The notes under the pieces were generated by a model. It saw only the letters and a list, made by a program, of their open reading frames with translations. It was not told the origin of the DNA and did not search any database. From Tannerella forsythia (lineage in GTDB: Bacteria > Bacteroidota > Bacteroidia > Bacteroidales > Tannerellaceae): a stretch of DNA of 64,000 nt. The position numbers were made by a program, and so were the translations under genes. Of this stretch, positions 45,896 to 53,711 are shown one piece after another (positions within the stretch are counted from its first letter, which is position 1; each line of letters begins with the position of its first letter). Where the stretch lies: the NCBI RefSeq assembly GCF_003860135.1, contig NZ_RQYN01000001.1, positions 62,001-126,000 of the forward strand, given 5' to 3'.

Positions 45896-46366
45896 ATGGT
45901 TTTTGAAAAGATTTATCAAATGTATTGGCCAAGGGTGTTCCGCTTGTGCATGGGCTATACGAATGACTACAGTCTGGCTCAAGACATGGCACAAGAGACA
46001 TTTCTTGTCATATGGAAGGCGTTACCACAATTCAGAGGAGAAGCAAACATCGAGACATGGATTTTCAGGATTGCAACGAATAACTGTCTGCGGTATATTG
46101 AAAAGGAAGCTCGTTTCCCTAAAGCGGAATTTCCCGTACATGAAGTGGGAGAGGAGCAGCCAACAGATACGGAATGGAAAATCCGACAGCTTTATACTTA
46201 CATTTCAGCCCTTCCCGAAATAGATCGTATTATTATTTCGTTGGCACTGGAGGGAGTAAAACAGTCTGATATTGCTGATGTGGTAGGGCTTTCAAATACC
46301 AACGTAAGGGTGAAAATCCATCGAATCAAAGAAAAATTAGCTCGTAAATTTAAAGAAAATGAATAA
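45896..46366 (+). CDS. ECF RNA polymerase sigma factor
   Basis: 156 residues. Region 2 (VFRLCMGYTNDYSLAQDMAQ, then ETFLVIWKALPQFRGEANIE and TWIFRIATNNCL) and region 4 (LPEIDRIIISLALEGVKQSD and NTNVRVKIHRIKEKLARKF) are clear. It redirects RNA polymerase to a small regulon. Its start abuts the hydrolase stop and its end overlaps the membrane-protein gene by 8 bp, a tight three-gene unit. The membrane protein is the obvious candidate for anti-sigma factor. Confidence 0.92.
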   Translation: MVFEKIYQMYWPRVFRLCMGYTNDYSLAQDMAQETFLVIWKALPQFRGEANIETWIFRIATNNCLRYIEKEARFPKAEFPVHEVGEEQPTDTEWKIRQLYTYISALPEIDRIIISLALEGVKQSDIADVVGLSNTNVRVKIHRIKEKLARKFKENE

Positions 46367-46958
46367 GGATAAAATGGATATTAGTCGTCTGTGGAAAGAG
46401 CAGAAAGTAGAGCCACCAAGCATAAAAGAACTTTACTTCAAGATGGAACGTCTGAAAAGATCGAACAAGAAAGCAATGCTGTTTCTGAATTTGATAGTCT
46501 TCAGTACCACGATCGTTATTTTATTTATCTGGTATTTTTATCAACCACGATTTCTGAGCACTAAATTAGGGGTTTGTTTGACGATAGGGGCTATGGCTAT
46601 TTATGTGATTGTCGCTCACCGAAGTCGACAGTTGTTCCGACACATAAACAGAAGCGATGGGGATGCCCGCTCCAATTTGAATTTGTTTCTGGCAATCAAA
46701 AAGAGGCAGCGGGTTATGCAAACGATCGTGCTGAATTTGTATTTTATATTTTTTTCGATTGGACTACTTCTTTACATGTATGAATATGTTGCTCTCATGA
46801 CTTTCTGGAAAGCCCTTGTTGCCTACCTGTCCATCATCGTCTGGATTATAGTGAACTGGTTTTACTTTCGTCCGAAACAGATTCGAAAGCAACAGCAGAA
46901 GCTGAATGAGATTATTGACCGTTTACAACATATTTGCGACCAGATGAATCGGTCGTGA
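46359..46958 (+). CDS. four-helix membrane protein, candidate anti-sigma factor
   Basis: 199 residues. A short cytoplasmic N-terminus (MDISRLWKEQKVEPPSIKEL), four hydrophobic spans (about 40-58, 68-86, 120-140, 145-168) and a charged coiled-coil tail (KQIRKQQQKLNEIIDRLQHI). No zinc-binding HxxxCxxC motif is visible. Overlap with the sigma gene implies coupling and equal dosage. The anti-sigma role is inferred from context only; a regulator that works with the exported hydrolase is possible. Confidence 0.75.
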   Translation: MNKDKMDISRLWKEQKVEPPSIKELYFKMERLKRSNKKAMLFLNLIVFSTTIVILFIWYFYQPRFLSTKLGVCLTIGAMAIYVIVAHRSRQLFRHINRSDGDARSNLNLFLAIKKRQRVMQTIVLNLYFIFFSIGLLLYMYEYVALMTFWKALVAYLSIIVWIIVNWFYFRPKQIRKQQQKLNEIIDRLQHICDQMNRS

Positions 46959-46971
46959 AAAACTTTTTTAG

Positions 46972-47041
46972 AAAAAAGAAGATGCCCTTAGGCGTATTCA
47001 CTTTGTAGAGAATACGCAAGGCCATCATCCTTTCTTCTTTT
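46972..47041. terminator. bidirectional terminator between convergent genes
   Basis: Two nested stems: AAAAAGAAGATG (from 46974) with CATCCTTTCTTCTTTT (to about 47041), and GCGTATTC with GAATACGC inside. It separates the ECF operon from the leftward gene at 47046. Confidence 0.75.
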
Positions 47042-47045
47042 CGGC

Positions 47046-47639
47046 TTACTGCTGTTCGTGAACGGTAAACCCTTCCGGAATTGTAAACTTATCGGCGGGT
47101 ATCGCCTCGTTTTCTCTGATTTCTTTGGCTTCGTCCGTGACGACAACTTCTCCTTCGTTGACGGACTCGAATTTCAGCATGATCCCCTCCCATATCCAGA
47201 CCGTCGCTTGAAACTTCATGTCGCCCTGCGGAATGTCGAGCGTATATTTTTTACACAGTTTACCGGCTATTTTTTCTTCGCCGCCTTCCTTGATGTTGTA
47301 TTTCTTCCTGTCTTCCTGCGTCAGGTTACGGTAGTTATTCGGTTCATCTGGCGCAGGCATCCGGTAAGCTCTTTTCTCTTCCACATCGATGGATACGTTT
47401 GTCTTTCCTTCGGCAATGGTCCGCATGAGCTTCTCCATATTCGTCACTTTAATATGAAGTTCGGTCGCTTCCTTTTCGCCGTAATCGTCGAAGTAAAGCG
47501 TATTCTGCATTTTTTGTCCCATGGCCGTTACTTCTTTTTTGATGATGGCCGATTTGATGCCGTACTTCGTCATCTTTTGTGCCGTGCCCCAGATGCCCGA
47601 CAACAAAAGCAGACCTGTAATAAATAATCTTATTTTCAT
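47046..47639 (-). CDS. exported protein of unknown function
   Basis: 197 residues. The signal peptide ends GIWGTAQ. The mature part has alternating beta segments (KYGIKSAIIKKEVTAMGQKM, KKYTLDIPQGDMKFQATVWI) and reads like a LolA-like or DUF4412-like periplasmic domain: a reporter of cofactor-free beta structure that ends TIPEGFTVHEQQ. No catalytic motif is seen. It lies 21 bp after galE and is probably in the same transcript. The family is not assigned with confidence. Confidence 0.75.
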   Translation of the reverse strand: MKIRLFITGLLLLSGIWGTAQKMTKYGIKSAIIKKEVTAMGQKMQNTLYFDDYGEKEATELHIKVTNMEKLMRTIAEGKTNVSIDVEEKRAYRMPAPDEPNNYRNLTQEDRKKYNIKEGGEEKIAGKLCKKYTLDIPQGDMKFQATVWIWEGIMLKFESVNEGEVVVTDEAKEIRENEAIPADKFTIPEGFTVHEQQ

Positions 47640-47660
47640 CTCGTTCGTTTTGTGATGAGG

Positions 47661-48695
47661 TTATGATCGGTTACTTAATTTTTTTTGCCATTCCCAAGCG
47701 GATTTAAGCGTGTCGGCCAGTGTCTCTCGAGCTGTCCAGCCCAATGTTTCGTTGGCGTGTCTTGGGTCTGCCCACACTTTCTCGATGTCTCCTTCGCGAC
47801 GTCCGGTAATCTTATGAGGTACCTTGACGCCTGTAGCTTCTTCGAATGTGCGGATCAGTTCGAGTACGGAAACCCCGCGCCCTGTGCCGAGATTGAATAT
47901 TTCGAGCGGTTCGCTCAATGCATTGTTCAGCATCCGGTCAATGGCGATGACATGGGCCTTGGCCAAGTCTACCACGTTGATGTAGTCCCGTATGCAGGAG
48001 CCATCCGGCGTGTCGTAGTCATTGCCGAAGACACTCAACTCCTTGCGGATACCCGCTGCGGTCTGCGTCAGGAAAGGAACGAGGTTCTGCGGAATGCCGA
48101 TGGGTAATTCGCCGATTTCGGCCGAAGGATGTGCGCCGATCGGGTTGAAATAACGCAACAGGATGCTTTTGAAGGGGGCTCCGGCATGAATCGTATCTCG
48201 TATGATTTCTTCGTTGATCTGTTTCGTGTTGCCGTAAGGTGAACAAGCCGGTTGGATGGGGGCTTCTTCGGTGACCGGCAGATGGCCGGCATCCGGCTGT
48301 CCGTAGACTGTGCACGACGAAGAGAAGACAAGCCCTTTGATGCCGTGCTTGGGCATCAGTTCGAGCAGGTTGATCAATGAAACGAGGTTGTTGCGATAAT
48401 ATTTCAACGGCTCCTGTACGGATTCGCCTACCGCCTTGCTGGCTGCAAAGTGGATGATTCCCTCGATGCCCGGATGGTCGGTCATCACCCGGTCTAATGC
48501 TTCCTTGTCGTTACAGTCGATCGCTTCGAAAGCAGGTCGCTGTCCTGTAATTTTTTCAATACCATCGAGTACACCGATCTCCGAATTTGATAAATTGTCG
48601 ATGCTGATCGCCTCATAGCCTGCGTTTTGCAGCTCCACGGTCGTATGTGAACCGATGTATCCGGTTCCGCCTGTCACTAATATTTTCTTCGTCAT
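47661..48695 (-). CDS. galE: UDP-glucose 4-epimerase
   Basis: 344 residues of the short-chain dehydrogenase fold. KKILVTGGTGYIGSHTTVEL is the NAD loop, FSSSCTVYGQPDAG and SPYGNTKQINEEI give the Ser and the YxxxK catalytic pair, and SFEIFNLGTGRGVSVLELI-like text closes the family pattern. It interconverts UDP-glucose and UDP-galactose for glycan building. TACCTTTG on the minus strand at 48718-48725 is a probable -7 box 22 bp before the start. Confidence 0.94.
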   Translation of the reverse strand: MTKKILVTGGTGYIGSHTTVELQNAGYEAISIDNLSNSEIGVLDGIEKITGQRPAFEAIDCNDKEALDRVMTDHPGIEGIIHFAASKAVGESVQEPLKYYRNNLVSLINLLELMPKHGIKGLVFSSSCTVYGQPDAGHLPVTEEAPIQPACSPYGNTKQINEEIIRDTIHAGAPFKSILLRYFNPIGAHPSAEIGELPIGIPQNLVPFLTQTAAGIRKELSVFGNDYDTPDGSCIRDYINVVDLAKAHVIAIDRMLNNALSEPLEIFNLGTGRGVSVLELIRTFEEATGVKVPHKITGRREGDIEKVWADPRHANETLGWTARETLADTLKSAWEWQKKLSNRS

Positions 48696-48784
48696 AAAAG
48701 TTTGAGTTTTATATCGCCAAAGGTATGTAATTTATTTCGTTCCGTCATGTTTTTCTTTTGAACAAGGCTCCTAAAAAAAGAAAA

Positions 48785-48810
48785 TCACAACAAAGCGAAC
48801 TTTGCTGTGA
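48785..48810 (-). terminator. terminator of the rpmB-rpmG-DUF4295 operon
   Basis: TCACAACAAAG (48785-48795) pairs with CTTTGCTGTGA (48800-48810) around CGAA. Read leftwards, the stem is followed by a T-rich run. Confidence 0.8.
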
Positions 48811-48867
48811 CTTATACCCATTGTTATTGATTATCCAATCAATCTAACAGTAATTATTGAAGTGTTG

Positions 48868-49023
48868 TTACTTCTTAAAATAATCTTTTACCGAGTCATT
48901 CGGGATCATTTCTTCTTGGAAGATGTATGCTCCCGTTTTGGGCGATTTTACCATCTTAATCACTTTGGAATAAGTACGTCCGCCTTCTCCTGACTTAAAG
49001 GTTGCCACCGTTTTTTTTGCCAT
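48868..49023 (-). CDS. DUF4295 small protein
   Basis: 51 residues (MAKKTVATFKSGEGGRTYSK at the start, ending NDSVKDYFKK). A Lys-rich small basic protein always found beside rpmB/rpmG in Bacteroidetes and thought to be ribosome-associated. It lies 21 bp after rpmG and ends at the operon terminator. Too short for most gene callers but clearly real from its position and sequence. Confidence 0.9.
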   Translation of the reverse strand: MAKKTVATFKSGEGGRTYSKVIKMVKSPKTGAYIFQEEMIPNDSVKDYFKK

Positions 49024-49044
49024 GGTTCAAATCTCCTATAATAA

Positions 49045-49233
49045 TTATTTAATTTCCTTATGTAAGGTCATCTTCTTTAAAATCGGGTTATATTTCTTTA
49101 ACTCCAACCGCTGTGTCGTATTTTTACGGTTCTTTGTTGTGATATAACGCGACATTCCGGGAAGACCGCTTTCTTTATGTTCCGTACATTCGAGAATGAC
49201 CTGCACTCTGTTTCCTTTTACTTTTTTTGCCAT
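49045..49233 (-). CDS. rpmG: 50S ribosomal protein L33
   Basis: 62 residues: [20 protein letters not shown], then [20 protein letters not shown] and [17 protein letters not shown], the L33 pattern. Only one Cys is present, so this is the zinc-free type. Middle gene of rpmB-rpmG-DUF4295. Confidence 0.96.
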   Translation of the reverse strand: MAKKVKGNRVQVILECTEHKESGLPGMSRYITTKNRKNTTQRLELKKYNPILKKMTLHKEIK

Positions 49234-49257
49234 TGTTCGTTTCCTCCTCTATCTACG

Positions 49258-49497
49258 TTATGCACCTAAATATCCCTTATCTGCAGCTTTCTTGATGGCT
49301 GCATCCAAACCGATCTTATTGATCAGACGCAAGCCGGCAGCCGATATGCTCAGACGGATCCAGCAATCTTGTTCTACCCAATAGAACTTCTTGGTAAACA
49401 AGTTCACATTAAACTTGCGCTTCGTCCGTACATTCGAATGTGCGACATTGTTCCCCGACATCGCTTTCTTTCCGGTAATTTGACAAATCTTAGACAT
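49258..49497 (-). CDS. rpmB: 50S ribosomal protein L28
   Basis: 79 residues: [20 protein letters not shown] and [20 protein letters not shown], then [20 protein letters not shown], typical of L28. First gene of the small ribosomal operon; the start is the first Met. No convincing promoter was found in the roughly 100 bp to the tRNA genes, so readthrough from the tRNA operon is possible. Confidence 0.96.
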   Translation of the reverse strand: MSKICQITGKKAMSGNNVAHSNVRTKRKFNVNLFTKKFYWVEQDCWIRLSISAAGLRLINKIGLDAAIKKAADKGYLGA

Positions 49498-49597
49498 TGC
49501 TTTATTTTTTTCTTTTTGTTTTATCCATCAAAGGACGCTAAGAGCTACACTTTTCCTCTTGTAATGGAGGGAAAAACTCTATGCGTCTTTTTCTACG

Positions 49598-49681
49598 TAC
49601 GCAGGATGAGATTTGAACTCACACACCGTTGCCGGCACTACCCCCTCAAAGTAGCGTGTCTACCAATTCCACCACCTGCGC
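49598..49681 (-). tRNA. tRNA-Leu (GAG)
   Basis: 84 nt. The acceptor stem pairs GCGCAGG with CCTGCGT; the anticodon stem CTACT/GGTAG encloses the loop TTGAGGG, anticodon GAG. A long variable arm follows and the T-loop reads GTTCAAATC. CCA is not encoded. Confidence 0.92.
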
Positions 49682-49693
49682 ATATTGAAGGGG

Positions 49694-49775
49694 TGCCCAG
49701 AACAGGACTCGAACCTGCATGCCTCTCGACACACGCACCTGAAACGTGCGCGTCTACCAATTCCGCCACCTGGGC
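49694..49775 (-). tRNA. tRNA-Leu (CAG)
   Basis: 82 nt. Acceptor GCCCAGG/TCTGGGC-type pairing, anticodon stem CACGT/GCGTG and loop TTCAGGT, anticodon CAG. The variable arm is long, as in class II tRNAs. Twelve bases upstream of tRNA-Leu(GAG) in the same transcript. CCA is not encoded. Confidence 0.92.
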
Positions 49776-49894
49776 TTACTTCAATTTTTCTTCAAGGCGA
49801 TCGCTTCTCGCTCTTCGTTCATCTTTTATTAAGGAAAGTTCTCGTATCTTGGCTTTACAGCAACAAAAAAGGGAGAAGCCTCCTTTATATAAAG

Positions 49895-49967
49895 AGCGGA
49901 AGACGGAACTCGAATCCGCGACCCCAACCTTGGCAAGGTTGTGCTCTACCAACTGAGCTACTTCCGC
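49895..49967 (-). tRNA. tRNA-Gly (GCC)
   Basis: 73 nt. GCGGAAG/CTTCCGC acceptor, D-loop AGTTGGTAGA, anticodon arm CAACC-TTGCCAA-GGTTG, anticodon GCC. The discriminator is T and CCA is not encoded. It is the first complete tRNA of the operon and is preceded in the transcript by three copies of its own 5' half. Confidence 0.95.
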
Positions 49968-50042
49968 ATTGCTTTTTTTTTGCTTTTGCAGTCTGCCGGT
50001 TTTGCTTTTACCTTGCCAAGGTTGGATGTTTTATCTTCTTGG

Positions 50043-50297
50043 GGCAAGGTTGTGCTCTACCAACTGAGCTACTTCCGCATTGCTTTTTTTGCTTTTGCAG
50101 TCTGCCAGTTTTGCTTTTACCTTGCCAAGGTTGGATATTTTATCTTCTTGGGGCAAGGTTGTGCTCTACCAACTGAGCTACTTCCGCATTGCTTTTTTTT
50201 GCTTTTGCAGTCTGCTGGTTTTGCTTTTACCTTGCCAAGGTTGTAACCTATTATCTTTTGGGGCAAGGTTGTGCTCTACCAACTGAGCTACTTCCGC
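50043..50297 (-). repeat. three tandem tRNA-Gly 5' halves with spacer
   Basis: 36-nt copies of the tRNA-Gly 5' half (acceptor strand, D-arm, anticodon 5' strand, ending at the last anticodon base) lie at 50043-50078, 50152-50187 and 50262-50297, period 109-111 bp counting from the intact tRNA. Spacers of 73-75 bp are nearly identical and contain CAACCTTGGCAAGGT, an anticodon-arm look-alike with GGC in place of GCC. No acceptor 3' strand or T-arm is present, so these cannot be tRNAs. Confidence 0.93.
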
Positions 50298-50331
50298 ATT
50301 ATTCGCTAAGTATTTTTATGATTAGCGGGTG

Positions 50332-50361
50332 CAAAGATAGAGTCTTTTTTTGATATCGCAA
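50332..50361 (-). promoter_or_regulatory. promoter of the tRNA-Gly/Leu/Leu operon
   Basis: On the minus strand TTG (50359-50361), 19 bp, TATCTTTG (50332-50339). It places the transcript start about 30 nt before the first tRNA half at 50297, so the halves are transcribed. Confidence 0.7.
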
Positions 50362-50439
50362 GCGTTCTGTCATTATTTTTTTTGAAATACGTGCGGGAAT
50401 AATGGCAGAACGCCGCTTATCAAACGCTTTTGTAGCCGA

Positions 50440-51210
50440 TTATTTTTTTAAACCGGTTGCTTCCAGCCACACATCGGCCATCAGTTGACGACCCGGTAAG
50501 TCCGGGTGTACACCATCAGCAGACCAGTAACGGGCGGGAGCTAACTTCATCGCTGCATCGAAGGCAGACTGATAGGGCACAAAGACTGCTCCGAATTCAT
50601 TGGCCAATTTTTTTAGTGACTTCCGATACGCGTCGAACATGGGGAACCATTTCGGTTCGTCGATCGCCGATCCGCCACGAAGAGCAAAAGGTTCGCCCAG
50701 AATAAGTTGGGTGTGGGGTAGTTTCTCCTTCGTATAATTCAGCAGATCGCGTAGGTCGTTTTCATACGTTTCTGCCGTTCCCTTGTATCCACTCGAAAGC
50801 GTATGCCAGAAATCGTTCACGCCAATCAGGATGCTCAGGATATCGGGCATAAACGTCAGGGTGTCGATTTCCCAACGGCTACGTAACTGGTAGACTTTAT
50901 TTCCACTGATGCCGCGATTGTATATTTTGACTTGCTTGTCGGCATACGTCTTGAGCAGTTGTGTCGCCGCCAACAGCGGATAACCGGAGCCTATCATATC
51001 GAACGTGTTGCAATCGACGGCTTCCCGATTTCGTCCACAGTCGGTGATTGAATCGCCTTGAAAAAGAATCACGGCATTGTTCTTGATCGTGATCTTGGGA
51101 GCCGAAACGCCATTTTGTTCGTTGACTACGGCCTTGGCCAATTCAGGGAGAGACAACATTCCTAATCCGGCCAATGTTGTGTTTTTCAAAAAATCTCGTC
51201 TTGTCTTCAT
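50440..51210 (-). CDS. exported SGNH/GDSL hydrolase
   Basis: 256 residues from the start at 51210 (MKTRRDFLKNTTLAGLGMLS), a twin-arginine-like signal. The SGNH blocks are LFQGDSITDCGRN (Ser nucleophile), GISGNKV (Gly), LIGVNDFW (Asn) and DGVHPDLPGRQLMA (Asp and His). Enzymes of this type deacylate sugars or lipids in the periplasm. A longer start at 51276 would add a charged, non-signal stretch. The gene stands alone; the substrate is unknown. Confidence 0.88.
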   Translation of the reverse strand: MKTRRDFLKNTTLAGLGMLSLPELAKAVVNEQNGVSAPKITIKNNAVILFQGDSITDCGRNREAVDCNTFDMIGSGYPLLAATQLLKTYADKQVKIYNRGISGNKVYQLRSRWEIDTLTFMPDILSILIGVNDFWHTLSSGYKGTAETYENDLRDLLNYTKEKLPHTQLILGEPFALRGGSAIDEPKWFPMFDAYRKSLKKLANEFGAVFVPYQSAFDAAMKLAPARYWSADGVHPDLPGRQLMADVWLEATGLKK

Positions 51211-51287
51211 CGTATTTGTTATATCCTTATTTGGTTTGTAATTCGCACTTTTCACTTTTCGCTCTTCGTTTTTCACTCTACGTTTTC

Positions 51288-51785
51288 TTATAAATCATAC
51301 AAATCAATCCATTCGTACGTATTCTGCGTGTGATCCATGAAGCGCACGAAATCGTTGTTCGAAATGATGAGCGAAGCTGTATTAATACACGGATGGAAAC
51401 TCAGTCGCGAAGCTTTCTGCAAGTTGCGGTCGAGAAAAACGTGCACATGGTGCGTTTCGTCGTGTATCAGTCCGAAAGGAGTTACCGAACCGGGAGTGAC
51501 GCCAAGATACTTTATCATCCGTTTTTCGGAAGCAAATGTAAGTTTACCTTGTCCAAGCCGTTTTTCGATGGCATGTATATCCATCGAGCAATCACAATCG
51601 AGAATCACCAAGTAATGGCGATTCCCCTTATGATTACGGAAAAACAAATTTTTGCAGTGCTTCGCATCGTGTCCCGCCCAATATTGTTTGGCGATCTCGA
51701 TCGTCGGCGCAGGCGGATGCTCAAGATATTCGAACTTGATATCAAGTTCTTCCAGCAGCGCGTAAAGACGCGGGTCTCCGTTCAT
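51288..51785 (-). CDS. YbaK/ProX-type aminoacyl-tRNA deacylase
   Basis: 165 residues from Met at 51785 (MNGDPRLYALLEELDIKFEY); an in-frame Met 9 bp earlier is possible. LEHPPAPTIEIAKQYWAGHD, CKNLFFRNHKGNRHYLVIL and KYLGVTPGSVTPFGLIHDET are the YbaK/ProX editing-domain blocks. Free-standing members hydrolyse mischarged Ala- or Cys-tRNA(Pro). It acts in the cytoplasm. It follows the purine nucleoside phosphorylase gene by 20 bp. Confidence 0.88.
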   Translation of the reverse strand: MNGDPRLYALLEELDIKFEYLEHPPAPTIEIAKQYWAGHDAKHCKNLFFRNHKGNRHYLVILDCDCSMDIHAIEKRLGQGKLTFASEKRMIKYLGVTPGSVTPFGLIHDETHHVHVFLDRNLQKASRLSFHPCINTASLIISNNDFVRFMDHTQNTYEWIDLYDL

Positions 51786-51805
51786 CGTTGGCAAAAGATG
51801 AGGCG

Positions 51806-52618
51806 TTAGATTCGTTTGATCAATTCGGAGAAAAGCAGGGTCATGACATCGGTGGCACGGTTGGCGGCTTTCACGACTTCGTCACCGTCGTTCACGAAAT
51901 CGTCCGCGAAATGGTAGCCTTCGTTCGTGATGACCGACATACCAAAGACACGCAGTCCCGCATGACGGGCAACGATCACTTCCGGTACCGTACTCATGCC
52001 GATGGCGTCGCCGCCCACTTTGCCGTAGAACGCATATTCAGCCGGTGTCTCATACGAAGGGCCGGTAAGGCCGACATATACGCCTTTCTTGAGCGGAATA
52101 TGATGTTCTTCGGCAATCGCTTCGACGTGCTTGATCAATTCACGGTCGTAGGCGCGTGTCATATCGGGGAAGCGTGTCCCGAAGGCTTCGTTGTTCGGGC
52201 CGATCAACGGGTTCGGCAACATATTGATATGGTCGCGGATGATCATCAGATCGCCTACATGAAACGTATGATTGATGCCACCGGCGGCATTCGAAACGAG
52301 CAGGTTTTTGACACCGAGCAGCTTCATTACACGTACGGGAAAGGTGACTTGCTGCATGGTGTATCCTTCGTAATAATGAAAACGTCCCTGCATGGCCATC
52401 ACCTGCCGTCCACCGAGTGTTCCGAAAATCAGATTCCCTTTGTGTCCCGTGGCTGTGGAATTCATGAAGTGAGGGATTTCGGTATATGGGATAACCGTCG
52501 CTTCTTCAATTCTGTCGGCCAGTGCTCCCAATCCGCTACCGAGAATAATCGCTGTCTCCGGTTGTTTTTCGATTTTTGAAGCCAGATAATCCGCGGCTTC
52601 CTGATACGTTGTTTTCAT
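51806..52618 (-). CDS. purine-nucleoside phosphorylase (inosine/guanosine type)
   Basis: 270 residues from Met at 52618 ([20 protein letters not shown]). [18 protein letters not shown] (phosphate loop), [33 protein letters not shown] and [20 protein letters not shown], with [13 protein letters not shown] and SVITNEGY, are the trimeric PNP signature with the base-binding Glu and Asn. It splits purine nucleosides to base and ribose-1-phosphate. A complete promoter lies 26 bp upstream; the YbaK gene probably shares the transcript. Confidence 0.94.
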   Translation of the reverse strand: MKTTYQEAADYLASKIEKQPETAIILGSGLGALADRIEEATVIPYTEIPHFMNSTATGHKGNLIFGTLGGRQVMAMQGRFHYYEGYTMQQVTFPVRVMKLLGVKNLLVSNAAGGINHTFHVGDLMIIRDHINMLPNPLIGPNNEAFGTRFPDMTRAYDRELIKHVEAIAEEHHIPLKKGVYVGLTGPSYETPAEYAFYGKVGGDAIGMSTVPEVIVARHAGLRVFGMSVITNEGYHFADDFVNDGDEVVKAANRATDVMTLLFSELIKRI

Positions 52619-52643
52619 ATTACTTTCCTTGAAGTTTAAGTTG

Positions 52644-52675
52644 CAAAAGTAACAAAAAATCATCTTCATTCCAAA
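52644..52675 (-). promoter_or_regulatory. promoter of the PNP gene
   Basis: On the minus strand TTTG (52672-52675), 20 bp, TACTTTTG (52644-52651); it fits the consensus. Confidence 0.75.
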
Positions 52676-52977
52676 ATATGTTTTTCACCTGTAGATGTTG
52701 ATTCGCTTTTTATTGTATCTTTGCCCCCTCTGTTTGTAAGAATTAAATTTATGATGAAATAAGTAAATGTTTAATTAAGATATATTGAAGAGCGTTTTAA
52801 CTGTATTCTTTAATCTCGTGATAAGTTTAAATTAAAGAGAGTGTGAGGGAAGAAGTATGAAAATATCCACTCTATTCTATTGTAGGGATTGGTGTTTCTT
52901 CATTTGCTTTTTCTAGGGAGCTTAGGAGAGCGAGAAAGGTTGAGACTATTTTATGTTGTAGTGTATAAGGTTGTAAT
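52676..52977. other. intergenic region with a plus-strand -7 element and long leader
   Basis: TATCTTTG at 52716-52723 is a plus-strand -7 element without a good -33 box. It would give a leader of about 250 nt before the glycan cluster at 52978. The leader is AT-rich and I see no clear stem-loop or coding sequence in it. Confidence 0.4.
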
Positions 52978-53709
52978 ATGTTATTTAGTTATGCTGTCAT
53001 TATCCCCATGGCGAACGAAGAGAACGATTTTGAGTCATTCGTTTCGATTTTAAAGGATGAATTAGATCGTATAGGCACGGGGGCAGTTTATTTTATCGTA
53101 GATAAAGTCTCTAAAGATAGGACATTGGAACTGTGTAGAAACTTATCTAAAACAGACAATCGATTTAATACAATTTGGGCTCCAGAGAACCGTAATGTTG
53201 TCGATGCTTATATCCGCGGCTATCGTGAAGCATATACGGATGGTTTTGAATATATCATTGAGATGGATGGTGGTCTGTCGCATGATCCACGTGCACTCCC
53301 GATGTTTCTGCGAGTATTAAACGAAGGTAATGAGTGTGCATTCGGGAGTCGTTTTATCAATGGAGGGTCAATTTGTGAGTCGAATTGGAAACGTACTTTT
53401 CTTTCACGTTCTGGAACGATATTAGTGAACTTTTTGCTGGGAACCAAATTAAAAGATATGACTTCTGGTTATCAGGGTTTTCACCGGAGAATCGTACAAT
53501 GCTTCATAAATTATCCGCTTCTGTCAAAGGCTCATTTTTACCAAACCGAGATTCGTTATTTGCTGCGCAAAACACGCTATGCTGAGGTGCCGATTCATTA
53601 TCGAGCCCCTTCTCCTCGTGTATCGCAGAAAGCTATACGTAATTCCTTTGCTGTATTATTTTATTACTTTTTTAAACGTTTAAAATTTCAGGCCATTAAT
53701 ATAAAATAG
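52978..53709 (+). CDS. polyprenol-phosphate-type GT2 glycosyltransferase
   Basis: 243 residues, GT-A family 2. YAVIIPMANEENDFESFVSI, VYFIVDKVSKDRTLELCRNL and YIIEMDGGLSHDPRALPMF follow the dolichol-phosphate-mannose synthase pattern, with MDGG in place of the usual MDAD. FGSRFINGGSICESNWKRTF and KDMTSGYQGFHR are further marks of this subgroup. There is no C-terminal membrane span, so it is a soluble or peripheral enzyme. It probably charges a polyprenol phosphate with sugar for the membrane enzyme two genes downstream. AT-rich like the rest of the cluster. Confidence 0.85.
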   Translation: MLFSYAVIIPMANEENDFESFVSILKDELDRIGTGAVYFIVDKVSKDRTLELCRNLSKTDNRFNTIWAPENRNVVDAYIRGYREAYTDGFEYIIEMDGGLSHDPRALPMFLRVLNEGNECAFGSRFINGGSICESNWKRTFLSRSGTILVNFLLGTKLKDMTSGYQGFHRRIVQCFINYPLLSKAHFYQTEIRYLLRKTRYAEVPIHYRAPSPRVSQKAIRNSFAVLFYYFFKRLKFQAINIK

Positions 53710-53711
53710 CA

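Noticed and set aside
49941-50286. Plus-strand frames across the tRNA-half repeats
   Set aside because: They are antisense to tRNA-Gly and its repeated halves; the similarity between frames only reflects the DNA repeat.
49895-50297. Integrative element attachment sites at tRNA-Gly
   Set aside because: Integrases usually duplicate the tRNA 3' end; here the 5' half is repeated, in tandem, with no integrase gene in the window.
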